Source of the DNA: Amycolatopsis thailandensis
Lineage (GTDB): Bacteria; Actinomycetota; Actinomycetes; Mycobacteriales; Pseudonocardiaceae
Direction: 5' to 3'
DNA length: 45,839 bases
Assembly: GCF_002234405.1 (NCBI RefSeq)
Contig: NZ_NMQT01000095.1
Location: 1 to 45,839, forward strand
Part shown: positions 31,531 through 38,681 of the stretch, piece by piece
How the letters are laid out: the number at the start of each line of letters is the position of its first letter
Position numbering within the stretch: position 1 is the first letter of the stretch
Notes under the pieces: generated by a model
Database searches by the model: none
The model's input: only the letters and a program-made list of their open reading frames with translations
What the model was told of the DNA's origin: nothing
Program-made: the position numbers and the translations under genes

Positions 31531-32348
31531 CCACTCGAACCACGACCACTCGAACCACGAACACCCGGACCATGACCACGCAGACCACCACCTCGACCGC
31601 GCGCGCCAAGTCTCCTTCACTGGTGATGCTGCGCCGCAACTTCAAGCACCTGACCCGCAATCCGACCTCGGTGTTCAACGCGATCCTGATGCCGGTCGTG
31701 ATGATGCTGATGTTCGTGTACGTGTTCGGAGACGCGTTCAGCGTCGGCGTCGACTACATCGACTACGCGACGCCGGGCCTGATGCTGCTCGCCGTCTGCT
31801 ACGGCCTCGGGGCCACCGCGACCGCGGTGAACTCCGACATGACGAAGGGCATCATCAACCGCTTCAAGGTCATGGACGTCTCCCGCGGCGCGGTGCTGAC
31901 CGGGCACGTGGTCGCCAGTCTGCTGACCAACCTGATCGCCATCGCGGCGCTCACCGGGGTGGCCTTCCTGCTGGGTTTCTCGCCGTCGGCGGGTTTCCTC
32001 GACTGGCTCGGTGTCGTCGGCATCGTGGTACTGCTCGGTTTCGCGGCGGGCTGGCTCACGATCGCGCTGGGCCTGGCGGCGAAATCCCCGGAAACCGCGG
32101 GCATCGCCTCCGTGCCGCTGGTCATGCTGCCGTTCTTCAGCAGCGCGATCGTCCCGGCCGAGAAGATGGGACCCGGGCTCCGGGAATTCGCGGAGTACCA
32201 GCCCTTCACCCCGATCATCGAGACCCTGCGCGGGCTGCTCAACGGGGCCCCGGCCGCGAGCGACGTGTTCCCGGCCCTCGGCTGGTGCGCCGGGATCGCG
32301 CTGGTCGGTTACCTGTGGGCGTCCTCGACGTTCAAGAAGCGAGCGTGA
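31527..32348 (+). CDS. DrrB-like ABC-2 permease
   Basis: 273 residues with about six membrane segments and the ABC-2 pattern (LTRNPTSVFNAILMPVVMML, TKGIINRFKVMDVSRGAVL, FTPIIETLRGLLNG). The GTG start overlaps the ATPase stop codon. The first ~20 residues are almost only Thr and Arg and come from a 15-bp tandem repeat (31529-31588); an ATG at 31572 would remove most of it. Its 3-prime end overlaps the converging regulator gene by 17 bp. Confidence 0.92.
   Translation: MTTRTTTTRTTNTRTMTTQTTTSTARAKSPSLVMLRRNFKHLTRNPTSVFNAILMPVVMMLMFVYVFGDAFSVGVDYIDYATPGLMLLAVCYGLGATATAVNSDMTKGIINRFKVMDVSRGAVLTGHVVASLLTNLIAIAALTGVAFLLGFSPSAGFLDWLGVVGIVVLLGFAAGWLTIALGLAAKSPETAGIASVPLVMLPFFSSAIVPAEKMGPGLREFAEYQPFTPIIETLRGLLNGAPAASDVFPALGWCAGIALVGYLWASSTFKKRA
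31529..31588 (+). repeat. 15-bp minisatellite at the permease N-terminus
   Basis: Four units of GACCACTCGAACCAC: the first two are identical, the third and fourth diverged. The 15-bp length keeps the reading frame and encodes TTRTT, TTRTT, NTRTM and TTQTT. Copy number could vary between strains without breaking the gene. Confidence 0.8.
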
Positions 32349-35300
32349 CCTCGACCAACTTGTGCCAATCCGCAGTGGTGCCTTCCCGCGCCGCCTCCGC
32401 GAACTTCGCTTCGCCGAGGCGGCGCAGCACTGTCTCCTCGATGCGGGGGATCTCCGGATTCGACCGGTCCGGCAGCCCGCGCAGCTCGTCGGCCGCCGCG
32501 AGCAGTCGCACGGCCTGCTCCGGTTCGTCGCGGCGCAGGGCGAGGTCCGCGATTCCCACGATGATGTGAGAGATCAGCGGCACGTGCCGCACTTCGGCCG
32601 CCGCCTGCCAGGCTGCTTCCCGGTGTTTCCGGGCTTCGCCGAGATCCTCGGTGAGGTAGCCCAGCAGGTCGTGGGTGACGGCACGGACATGCCCCAGCTC
32701 CCCTTCGTCGCCCATGACGGCCGACGCGATGGCCAGCTGCTTCTTCGCTTCCTCGGCCTCGCCGCGCCAGCGTGCCAGTCCCGCCTGCGAAAGGGCGAGC
32801 ATGCCCAGCGCTCCCGGCCAGGTGACCTGCTCGGCGCGGCGCCGTGCTTCGGCCGTGGCGGCGGCGCTGGCCTCCTCGTCGCCCATCAGCCAGAACAGCT
32901 CCGCCTGCCGTGACCGCAGCCGGATGAGGTCCTCGACGGAACCGACCTCGGTCACCACCGTGATCGCCTGTTCGTAGTACTCGCACGCGGTCGCGAACTC
33001 GCCCCTCGTGGCGAGCCGGTCCGCGAGTTCGGTCAGGGCGAACGAGATCCCGAACCGTTCGCCGAGGGCCCGGAATTCGCCGAGTGCCCGTTCGAGGTAC
33101 ACCTCCGCCTCCGGTCCGGAATGGCCGAGCGTGATCCGCATCTTGCCGAGGTGCAGCCTGCCCAGCGCGCGGACCCACGCGTTTTCGTCCTCCAGCACGG
33201 GTTCCCAGGCGGACAGCGTTTCCTCACCGGCCAGCATGCGCACCAGCGGGACGACGAGTCCGAGCAGCGGATGGTTGTGTTCGCTGTTCTGGCTGAGCCG
33301 GTACGACTCGTGGATCCACGTCGACGCGGTGTTCTCGTCGGCGAAACCGGAGCTCACGAACAGCGAGACGAGGCCGTACACGATGGCGGCGACGTCGTCG
33401 GGCACGTCACCCGGCGTCTCGACGGCCGCCTTGACCAGCTCCATGCCTTCCGCGCGGTGCCCGCTGAGCCACCAGTACCAGCCGCAGGCCGCCGCGAGCC
33501 GCATCGCCGCCGGCGCTTCGGCCGCCGCGAGCGCGCCGCGCATCGCGGCGGTGATGTTGTCGTGGTCGGCGTTGAGCTTGGCGAGCCATTCCAGTTGCTC
33601 GGCACGGCGGAGCATCGGCTCGGCTGCCTCGGCGAGCTCGGTGAAATAGGCGAGATGCGCGTCGCGCGCCAGTGCCGATTCGCCCGCTTCGGCGAGCCGG
33701 AGTTCGGCGTATTCCTTGATGGTGCCGAGCATCCGGTAGCGCGGCGCCTCGTCGCCCGCGGCGACCAGCAGCGACTTCTCGGTCAGCGCGGTGAGCAGTT
33801 CGAGCACCTCGTACTGCTCGACGGCTTCGCTCACGCAGACGTGCTCGGCCGCCTCCAGGCTCGCCCCGCCCGAGAACACCGAGAGCCGGCACAGGACCGT
33901 CCGTTCGGCGTCGCTCAGCAGCTCCCAGCTCCAGTCGACCATGGCGCGCAACGTCCGGTGCCGCGGCAACGCGGTCCGGCTGCCGCCGGTCAGCAGGCGG
34001 AACCGGTCGTCGAGCCGGTTGGCGAGCTGGTCGATGGACATGGTGCGCAACCGGGCGGCGGCGAGTTCGATCGCCAGTGGCATCCCGTCCAGCACCCGGC
34101 AAACGCGCGCCATCGTGGCCAACGTCGCCTCGTCGGCCACGAAATCCTTGCGCACCGCGCTCGCCCGGTCTCGCAGCAGCCGGACGGCGGGGGAGGATTC
34201 GATTTCGGCGGCAGCGGCGTGCGGCTCCGGCAAGGCCAGCGGTACGACCTGCCACAACGCCTCGCCGGTGATGCCGAGCGGTTCCCGGCTCGTCGCCAGG
34301 ATCCGCAGCCGTCGGCATTCCCCGAGGACGCGATGCGCGAAGGCCGCGGCCGCTTCGATGACGTGCTCGCAGTTGTCGAGGATCAGCAGGACTTCGCGGT
34401 CGCGGATCGCGGCGATGATCCGGTCGGCGGGTTCGGCGTTCGGCGAGTCGCCGAGCAGCGCGTCCCGCAGTCCGAGCGCCGCGAGCGTCGCCTGCGCGAC
34501 ATCGCCGTCCGGGCCGATGGCCGCGAGCTCCACCAGCCACGCGCCGTCCGGCAGGTCGCCGAGCAAGGTCCGTGCGGTTTCCGTGGCCAGCCTGGTCTTT
34601 CCCGAACCGCCGGGGCCGATCAGCGTGGTGAGCCGGTGTTCGGCGACGAGGTCACGGACCTTGGCGACGTCGGCGTCCTTGCCGACGAAGCTGGTCAGCT
34701 CGGCGCGCACGTTGGTCTTGCGGTTCTCCTCCCGCCGTCCCAGCTCGCCGCGCAGCAGCGAGACGTGCACCGCCGACAGCTCGGGCGAAGGGTCGACACC
34801 GAGCGCGTCGGCGAGGGCTTCCCGCGTGCGCTGGTACACGAGCAGAGCTTCGGTGTCGCGTCCCGTCGCCGCGAGGGCCCTCATCAGCGCGGCGACGAGC
34901 CGCTCGCGCAAGGGGTGCGCGGCCGCCAGGTCGGTCAGCTCGGTGACCAGTTTCGCGCCGTGGCCGAGGTCGAGCTCCGCGTCGAACCGGTCCTCCAACG
35001 CCGTCAGGCGAAGCCCTTCGAGCCGGGTGACCGCCGCGTCGAACGCGTCGCTGTCCTGGAGGCCGACGTCCTGCATGGCCGCGCCACGCCACAGGGCGAG
35101 GGCCTCGCGCAGCCGCCTCGGCTCCTCCTCACCGCGGGCCTGGCCGACGAGACGCTCGAATCGCACGGCGTCGACGTCTTCGGGTGCGACCTTCAGCCGG
35201 TAGCCGTCCGGCTGTCCCTCGACGACCCCTTCCGGCAGTACCTTCCGCAGCCGGGAAACCAAGCGCTGCAAAGCGTTCGTCGCGTCGGCGGGCGGCTGTT

Positions 35301-35457
35301 CGCCCCAGATCCAGTCGACCAGCGTCGCCTTCGGGACCACGCGGCCCGGTTCGAGCGCGAGAGCGATCAGCAGTCCGCGCAGCCGGGCGCCCGGGACGTC
35401 GGCGAGGACGCCGTCAGCCGTGCGAACCTCGAACGAGCCCAGCATCCCGATCTGCAT
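32332..35457 (-). CDS. AfsR/SARP-type regulator with ATPase and TPR-like domains
   Basis: 1041 residues. An OmpR-like winged helix (about 1-92, with NALQRLVSRLRKVLP as recognition region), the BTAD domain (about 98-238), a STAND/NB-ARC-type ATPase (about 255-530; Walker A GPGGSGKT at 281-288, Walker B VLLILDNCEH), and a long helical TPR-like C-terminus. These large SARP proteins activate antibiotic clusters by binding 11-bp-spaced heptamers near the -35. The ATG at 35457 begins the conserved MQIGMLGSFEVR; the frame is open 16 codons further. Converges on the exporter genes. Candidate target: the CTGACAC array at 30509. Confidence 0.94.
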   Translation of the reverse strand: MQIGMLGSFEVRTADGVLADVPGARLRGLLIALALEPGRVVPKATLVDWIWGEQPPADATNALQRLVSRLRKVLPEGVVEGQPDGYRLKVAPEDVDAVRFERLVGQARGEEEPRRLREALALWRGAAMQDVGLQDSDAFDAAVTRLEGLRLTALEDRFDAELDLGHGAKLVTELTDLAAAHPLRERLVAALMRALAATGRDTEALLVYQRTREALADALGVDPSPELSAVHVSLLRGELGRREENRKTNVRAELTSFVGKDADVAKVRDLVAEHRLTTLIGPGGSGKTRLATETARTLLGDLPDGAWLVELAAIGPDGDVAQATLAALGLRDALLGDSPNAEPADRIIAAIRDREVLLILDNCEHVIEAAAAFAHRVLGECRRLRILATSREPLGITGEALWQVVPLALPEPHAAAAEIESSPAVRLLRDRASAVRKDFVADEATLATMARVCRVLDGMPLAIELAAARLRTMSIDQLANRLDDRFRLLTGGSRTALPRHRTLRAMVDWSWELLSDAERTVLCRLSVFSGGASLEAAEHVCVSEAVEQYEVLELLTALTEKSLLVAAGDEAPRYRMLGTIKEYAELRLAEAGESALARDAHLAYFTELAEAAEPMLRRAEQLEWLAKLNADHDNITAAMRGALAAAEAPAAMRLAAACGWYWWLSGHRAEGMELVKAAVETPGDVPDDVAAIVYGLVSLFVSSGFADENTASTWIHESYRLSQNSEHNHPLLGLVVPLVRMLAGEETLSAWEPVLEDENAWVRALGRLHLGKMRITLGHSGPEAEVYLERALGEFRALGERFGISFALTELADRLATRGEFATACEYYEQAITVVTEVGSVEDLIRLRSRQAELFWLMGDEEASAAATAEARRRAEQVTWPGALGMLALSQAGLARWRGEAEEAKKQLAIASAVMGDEGELGHVRAVTHDLLGYLTEDLGEARKHREAAWQAAAEVRHVPLISHIIVGIADLALRRDEPEQAVRLLAAADELRGLPDRSNPEIPRIEETVLRRLGEAKFAEAAREGTTADWHKLVEVTLAS

Positions 35458-35540
35458 TGGGCCGATTTTGCCACGGGTGATCAGCGGGCCCACCGGCGCG
35501 GACACCGGTTGGCTCTGCGTATCCCGGCGGTGTCACCGAG

Positions 35541-36110
35541 CTACGACTCGCCGCTGATCCTCGCCGTGCCGATCGAGGCCGCCGCGATCGCCCTGGCGGC
35601 GGTCTGCGTCGACGAAGTGTTGTTCAGCGTGGTGAGCGACGTCTGGTTGAGGGCGTGCACGACGAACTCGTAGGTGTTCACGGTCGAGGGTGAGCACGGT
35701 CCCTGGTAGCCGTAGAGGCTCGCGCTCCCGCGGTAGTAGATCTGCCTGGAGCCGGCGGGAACGGGCGGCTTGTAGGCGTGCTGGACGTTCTGGGGCAGTG
35801 AGGCCGTCGTCGCGGGGATGTCGTAGATGACCCAGTGGATGAGGTTGTTGTTGTCGAGGTCGCGCATCACGATGGCGTAGCTCTTGGCCGCGGCGGGAGC
35901 GCCCGACCAGGCCAGCGGTGGCGACTCGTTCCTCTTGGCCGGATCGTTGCCGCCGCCACTGGTGCACTCGTGGACCTTCGGTATGAGGCCGCCGTTGGCG
36001 AAAGCGGTACTGGACAGGGTGAACGCGTTCGGGGCCGCCGAGGCCGCCGGGGAAAGGCAAGCGGCGCCGAGGGCGAACAAGGCGCAGAACACGATTCTCG
36101 TTGTTCTCAC
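35541..36110 (-). CDS. Secreted PEBP-family protein (YbhB/YbcL-like)
   Basis: 189 residues, GTG start with GGGAG upstream. A signal peptide (cleavage near ASAA, residue 26) precedes a phosphatidylethanolamine-binding-protein fold: the motif RDLDNNNLIHWVIYDIP near 83-99 and YGYQGPCSP near 130-140 form the anion-binding pocket of this family. Bacterial members are small ligand-binding proteins of uncertain role. It lies 83 bp upstream of the SARP gene on the same strand and could be co-transcribed, but nothing else ties it to the cluster. Confidence 0.92.
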   Translation of the reverse strand: MRTTRIVFCALFALGAACLSPAASAAPNAFTLSSTAFANGGLIPKVHECTSGGGNDPAKRNESPPLAWSGAPAAAKSYAIVMRDLDNNNLIHWVIYDIPATTASLPQNVQHAYKPPVPAGSRQIYYRGSASLYGYQGPCSPSTVNTYEFVVHALNQTSLTTLNNTSSTQTAARAIAAASIGTARISGES

Positions 36111-36234
36111 TGGAGACTCCCGAGGAATTTGGTGATTTTCTTGCGCGGAATTCAGCGTAGGCAGCCCGGAATGCGTCGGCTAGCGCACTTTTCCGGTCGA
36201 ACGAGGTGTTTTCCGGTCGTGACGTCCGTCCACG

Positions 36235-36324
36235 CACAAGTGTCGTCCGTCTGATCACGTGTGTCGTCCGGTGGCGCTGCCGTGATCAGGCGGACGACAC
36301 TGGTGATCAGGCGGACGACACGCG
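36235..36324. repeat. 21-bp units, locus 2, two per strand
   Basis: Plus-strand units at 36235-36255 and 36256-36276, minus-strand units at 36283-36303 and 36304-36324, each CACNNGTGTCGTCC plus seven bases. The head-to-head order creates an inverted repeat (36241-36259 with 36281-36299, one mismatch). It abuts the 3-prime end of the next minus-strand gene, as locus 1 abuts the P450 gene. Confidence 0.7.
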
Positions 36325-36328
36325 TGAT

Positions 36329-37144
36329 TCAGGAGCGCACGAGCACGGAGAAGTAGATCGGCCTGTTGCCGGGGAACAGCTCCCGGTCCTGTTCGTCGAC
36401 CATCTTCCAGAACACCTTGCAGTCGGCAGGGGCGGTCGGCGGGGTGCCCACGGTGACCGTCACCTGCACGTTTCCCTGCGGCGCGGTGTCGTTGACCGGG
36501 ATCCGGTCCGGGGTGCGGCAGGCGCCGGGCGCGACCGGGAGGTCGGTGCGGCGCAGATACCGCTTCTTCCACTCGACGGTGCCGGTGTTCTTGAGTTCCC
36601 ACACCTTCACGAACTGCGTGCCCGGCTTGACCACGGTGTCGTCGGGAATGGTCACGTCGGCGACGAACCTGCTCGAGTCGCCGGGGTGCGGAGGTTCGGG
36701 CGTGCCCTCGTCACCCGGCAGGAGGACGACCACGACGGCGGCGATCGCGGCGACCAGGACGAGGGCCAGCGGCACCAGGACCCGCTTGGACCGCCATCGT
36801 GAACGGGCGGGCGCGGGCTCGGGCTCACGCTCGGCGGACAGCACGAGCTGGACGCCCTGCCATCGGGCGTGCCACTCCTCTTCGTCACCGTCGCAGGCCC
36901 GGACGAACTCCCGGACGGTCTCCCAAGGCTGGAGCCGTCTGCCGGTGACGGTGAGGTGCAGGGTCGCGTGGGACACCGCGCCGGACTTCGCGGCCATCTT
37001 CCGGAAAGAGGGCTCCCCGGCCCGCGTCCGCAGCTTCCGCAGCTCGTCCATGAACGCTTCGAGCTCCGGCGTCCGTTCTCCCGCTTGCGCTCCCGGCACG
37101 CTTCCCCTCGCGTTCGTGTCCAACGTGACAACGATTTTCGTCAC
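36329..37144 (-). CDS. HTH-transmembrane-NBR1/Ig-like domain protein
   Basis: 271 residues. The N-terminus (about 27-100) is a predicted XRE-like helix-turn-helix (LRKLRTRAGEPSFRKMAAKS followed by ATLHLTVTGRRLQPWETVRE). A basic stretch and one membrane segment (121-142) follow, then an extracellular domain (about 160-271) with KPGTQFVKVWELKNTGTVEW, characteristic of the Ig-like domain of the autophagy receptor NBR1. A DNA-binding-like head in the cytoplasm joined to an outside Ig domain suggests a one-component membrane sensor, but no ligand is known. GTG start; no strong ribosome-binding site, so the exact start is uncertain. Confidence 0.85.
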   Translation of the reverse strand: MTKIVVTLDTNARGSVPGAQAGERTPELEAFMDELRKLRTRAGEPSFRKMAAKSGAVSHATLHLTVTGRRLQPWETVREFVRACDGDEEEWHARWQGVQLVLSAEREPEPAPARSRWRSKRVLVPLALVLVAAIAAVVVVLLPGDEGTPEPPHPGDSSRFVADVTIPDDTVVKPGTQFVKVWELKNTGTVEWKKRYLRRTDLPVAPGACRTPDRIPVNDTAPQGNVQVTVTVGTPPTAPADCKVFWKMVDEQDRELFPGNRPIYFSVLVRS

Positions 37145-37353
37145 TCTGCGCGGCCAGGTGACTATATCGCGAACTTCGTCCCGATCGCCGTGCCGACCAG
37201 CGGGATCGTCCTGGCCCTGGCCCTGTCAAACGCTGTCAACCTGCGGTTTTTGACGTCAGACGTTCCGTACAGGTGGTTCCGGACGGCCCCTCGCCCAGGG
37301 CAAGGTCGGTCACGAGCTGTTCACAGGGAGCAGCACCGAGTGAAGGAGCAGTC

Positions 37354-38175
37354 ATGCGCAAGGTGGCAACCGCCGCGACGTTCACCGCTCTGACCGGAGC
37401 CGCGCTCATGGGGGCCACGGCGGGGCAGCCCGCGGTGGCCGCGCCGTCGGTCAACATGGAGGCCGTGATCAAGGCGGCCATGTGGGATCCGTACAAAGCC
37501 GACCAGGCGATCACGCCGGGCTCCGGCCCGAGCGTCAAGGTCGTCGAAGAGGCGCTGGCGGCGAAGAACCTGCTCGACAAGAAGCAGGTCGACGGCCACT
37601 TCGGCACCTCCACGGTCAAGGCGTACGAGAAATACCAGAAGTCGCTGGGGCACAGCGGCCTGGCCGCCACCGGGCTGCCGGGCAAAGGCTCGCTGACCGA
37701 GCTGGGCAAGGGCCGCTACACCGTGACGGCGCCGATCAGCGTCGGTTCGAAGACCAGCCTGAACGGCAAGACGGTGAACAAGCGCACCGCCGACATGATC
37801 GCGGCCGCCGGGAAGAAGGCCGGGGTCAAGTTCACCGTCACGCAGGGCTCGTACAACGCCGGCGGGGTCGGCGCTTCGGGTGGCACGCACGACGGCGGCG
37901 GCGCCGTCGACATCTCGGTGAACAACATCTCGAACAAGACCGCCGCGGTGAAGGCCCTGCGCGAGGTCGGGTTCGCCGCGTGGCACCGCACCCCGAGCCA
38001 GGGTGACTGGGCCGAGCACATCCACGGCATCGCGATCAGCGACACCGACATGTCGCCGCAGGCGCAGGCCCAGGCCGGTGACTACTTCAAGGGGCTCAAC
38101 GGCCTGGCGAGCCACGCCAAGGACGACGGTCCCCAGGTGAAGAAGGTGACCTGGGAGGAATTCAAGCGCGGCTGA
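37354..38175 (+). CDS. Secreted peptidoglycan-binding, M15-like D-Ala carboxypeptidase
   Basis: 273 residues. A signal peptide (cleavage near AVAA, residue 30), a peptidoglycan-binding domain (about 40-115, with KKQVDGHFGTSTVKAYEKYQ), and a C-terminal domain with the zinc ligand pattern of LAS/M15 peptidases: GGTHDGGGAVD (H179, D186) and EHIHG (H222, H224). It should bind cell wall and cleave peptide stems, though activity is unproven. The ATG at 37354 has GAAGGAG five bases upstream. A strong terminator follows the gene. The 37145-37353 gap in front contains no gene. Confidence 0.9.
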   Translation: MRKVATAATFTALTGAALMGATAGQPAVAAPSVNMEAVIKAAMWDPYKADQAITPGSGPSVKVVEEALAAKNLLDKKQVDGHFGTSTVKAYEKYQKSLGHSGLAATGLPGKGSLTELGKGRYTVTAPISVGSKTSLNGKTVNKRTADMIAAAGKKAGVKFTVTQGSYNAGGVGASGGTHDGGGAVDISVNNISNKTAAVKALREVGFAAWHRTPSQGDWAEHIHGIAISDTDMSPQAQAQAGDYFKGLNGLASHAKDDGPQVKKVTWEEFKRG

Positions 38176-38188
38176 CTCACGGAATCCT

Positions 38189-38220
38189 GGGCGGGTGGCT
38201 TCGGCCGCCCGCCCTTTCTC
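38189..38220 (+). terminator. Rho-independent terminator with TTCG tetraloop
   Basis: GGGCGGGTGGC (38189-38199) and GCCGCCCGCCC (38204-38214) pair with one G-U around a TTCG tetraloop, followed by TTTCTC. It is the most canonical terminator in the window and ends the M15-like gene transcript. Confidence 0.85.
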
Positions 38221-38222
38221 CG

Positions 38223-38228
38223 TAAGGT
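38223..38228 (+). promoter_or_regulatory. Possible leaderless -10, TAAGGT
   Basis: TAAGGT ends seven bases before the GTG start of the next gene and no ribosome-binding site is present, consistent with a leaderless mRNA. It directly follows the terminator's T-run. Confidence 0.45.
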
Positions 38229-38235
38229 CGTCCTC

Positions 38236-38634
38236 GTGGACGACATCATCGCGGGCCTGGACACCAGTACGTTCAGGCCGGTCGAGGGGTTCGCCGTGCG
38301 CTTGTTCCCGCGGGGAAGCGGGCTGGGACACGGGATGAGGTTCGTCGGCGGTGACGACACGGTGCTCGCCGAGTTCTCCTGGTGGGACAACGTGGAAGTG
38401 ACCTTGCGGGGGTGGACGCTCGACGACGTCCCGCTGGGCACCCCGCGGGAGCCGTTCTTCGAATCCGATCAATGCTGGCTCTTGCTGATCTGGCGCGAGG
38501 GGGAGGACGTGCTGATCGCCGAGACGGACGATCCGCACGGTCCGGTCTTCGAACGGCGGTCACGAGTGCCCGCGTCGGCCTACCTCGACGCTTGGACGGT
38601 CGCCCTGCGTGAGGCTGGGTCTCCAGGTCCGTGA
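38236..38634 (+). CDS. Small conserved-looking protein of unknown function
   Basis: 132 residues, soluble, rich in Trp and acidic residues (FSWWDNVEVTLRGWTLDDVP, CWLLLIWREGEDVLIAE). I do not recognise a family. Coding preference is good and the frame is open throughout, so I take it as real. GTG start at 38236, probably leaderless. Its TGA stop codon (38632-38634) is supplied by the GTCCGTGAAGG arm of the following hairpin, so the last residues (GSPGP) may reflect insertion of that repeat. Confidence 0.72.
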   Translation: MDDIIAGLDTSTFRPVEGFAVRLFPRGSGLGHGMRFVGGDDTVLAEFSWWDNVEVTLRGWTLDDVPLGTPREPFFESDQCWLLLIWREGEDVLIAETDDPHGPVFERRSRVPASAYLDAWTVALREAGSPGP

Positions 38635-38681
38635 AGGCCTCCTTTCCTACCCTGAAGGTAGGCAAGGAGGCCTTCACGGAC
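38627..38681. terminator. 24-bp hairpin shared by two convergent genes
   Basis: Arms 38627-38650 and 38658-38681 match at 23 of 24 positions around the loop CCTGAAG. Outer stem as in the hairpins at 8901 and 29082. The stop codons of both flanking genes (38632-38634 plus strand, 38674-38676 minus strand) lie in mirror-image positions of the two arms. Confidence 0.8.

Noticed and set aside
37145..37353. Promoter TTGACG near 37255 for the M15-like gene
   Set aside because: No -10 hexamer lies at a 16-18-base spacing, so I could not support it as a promoter.
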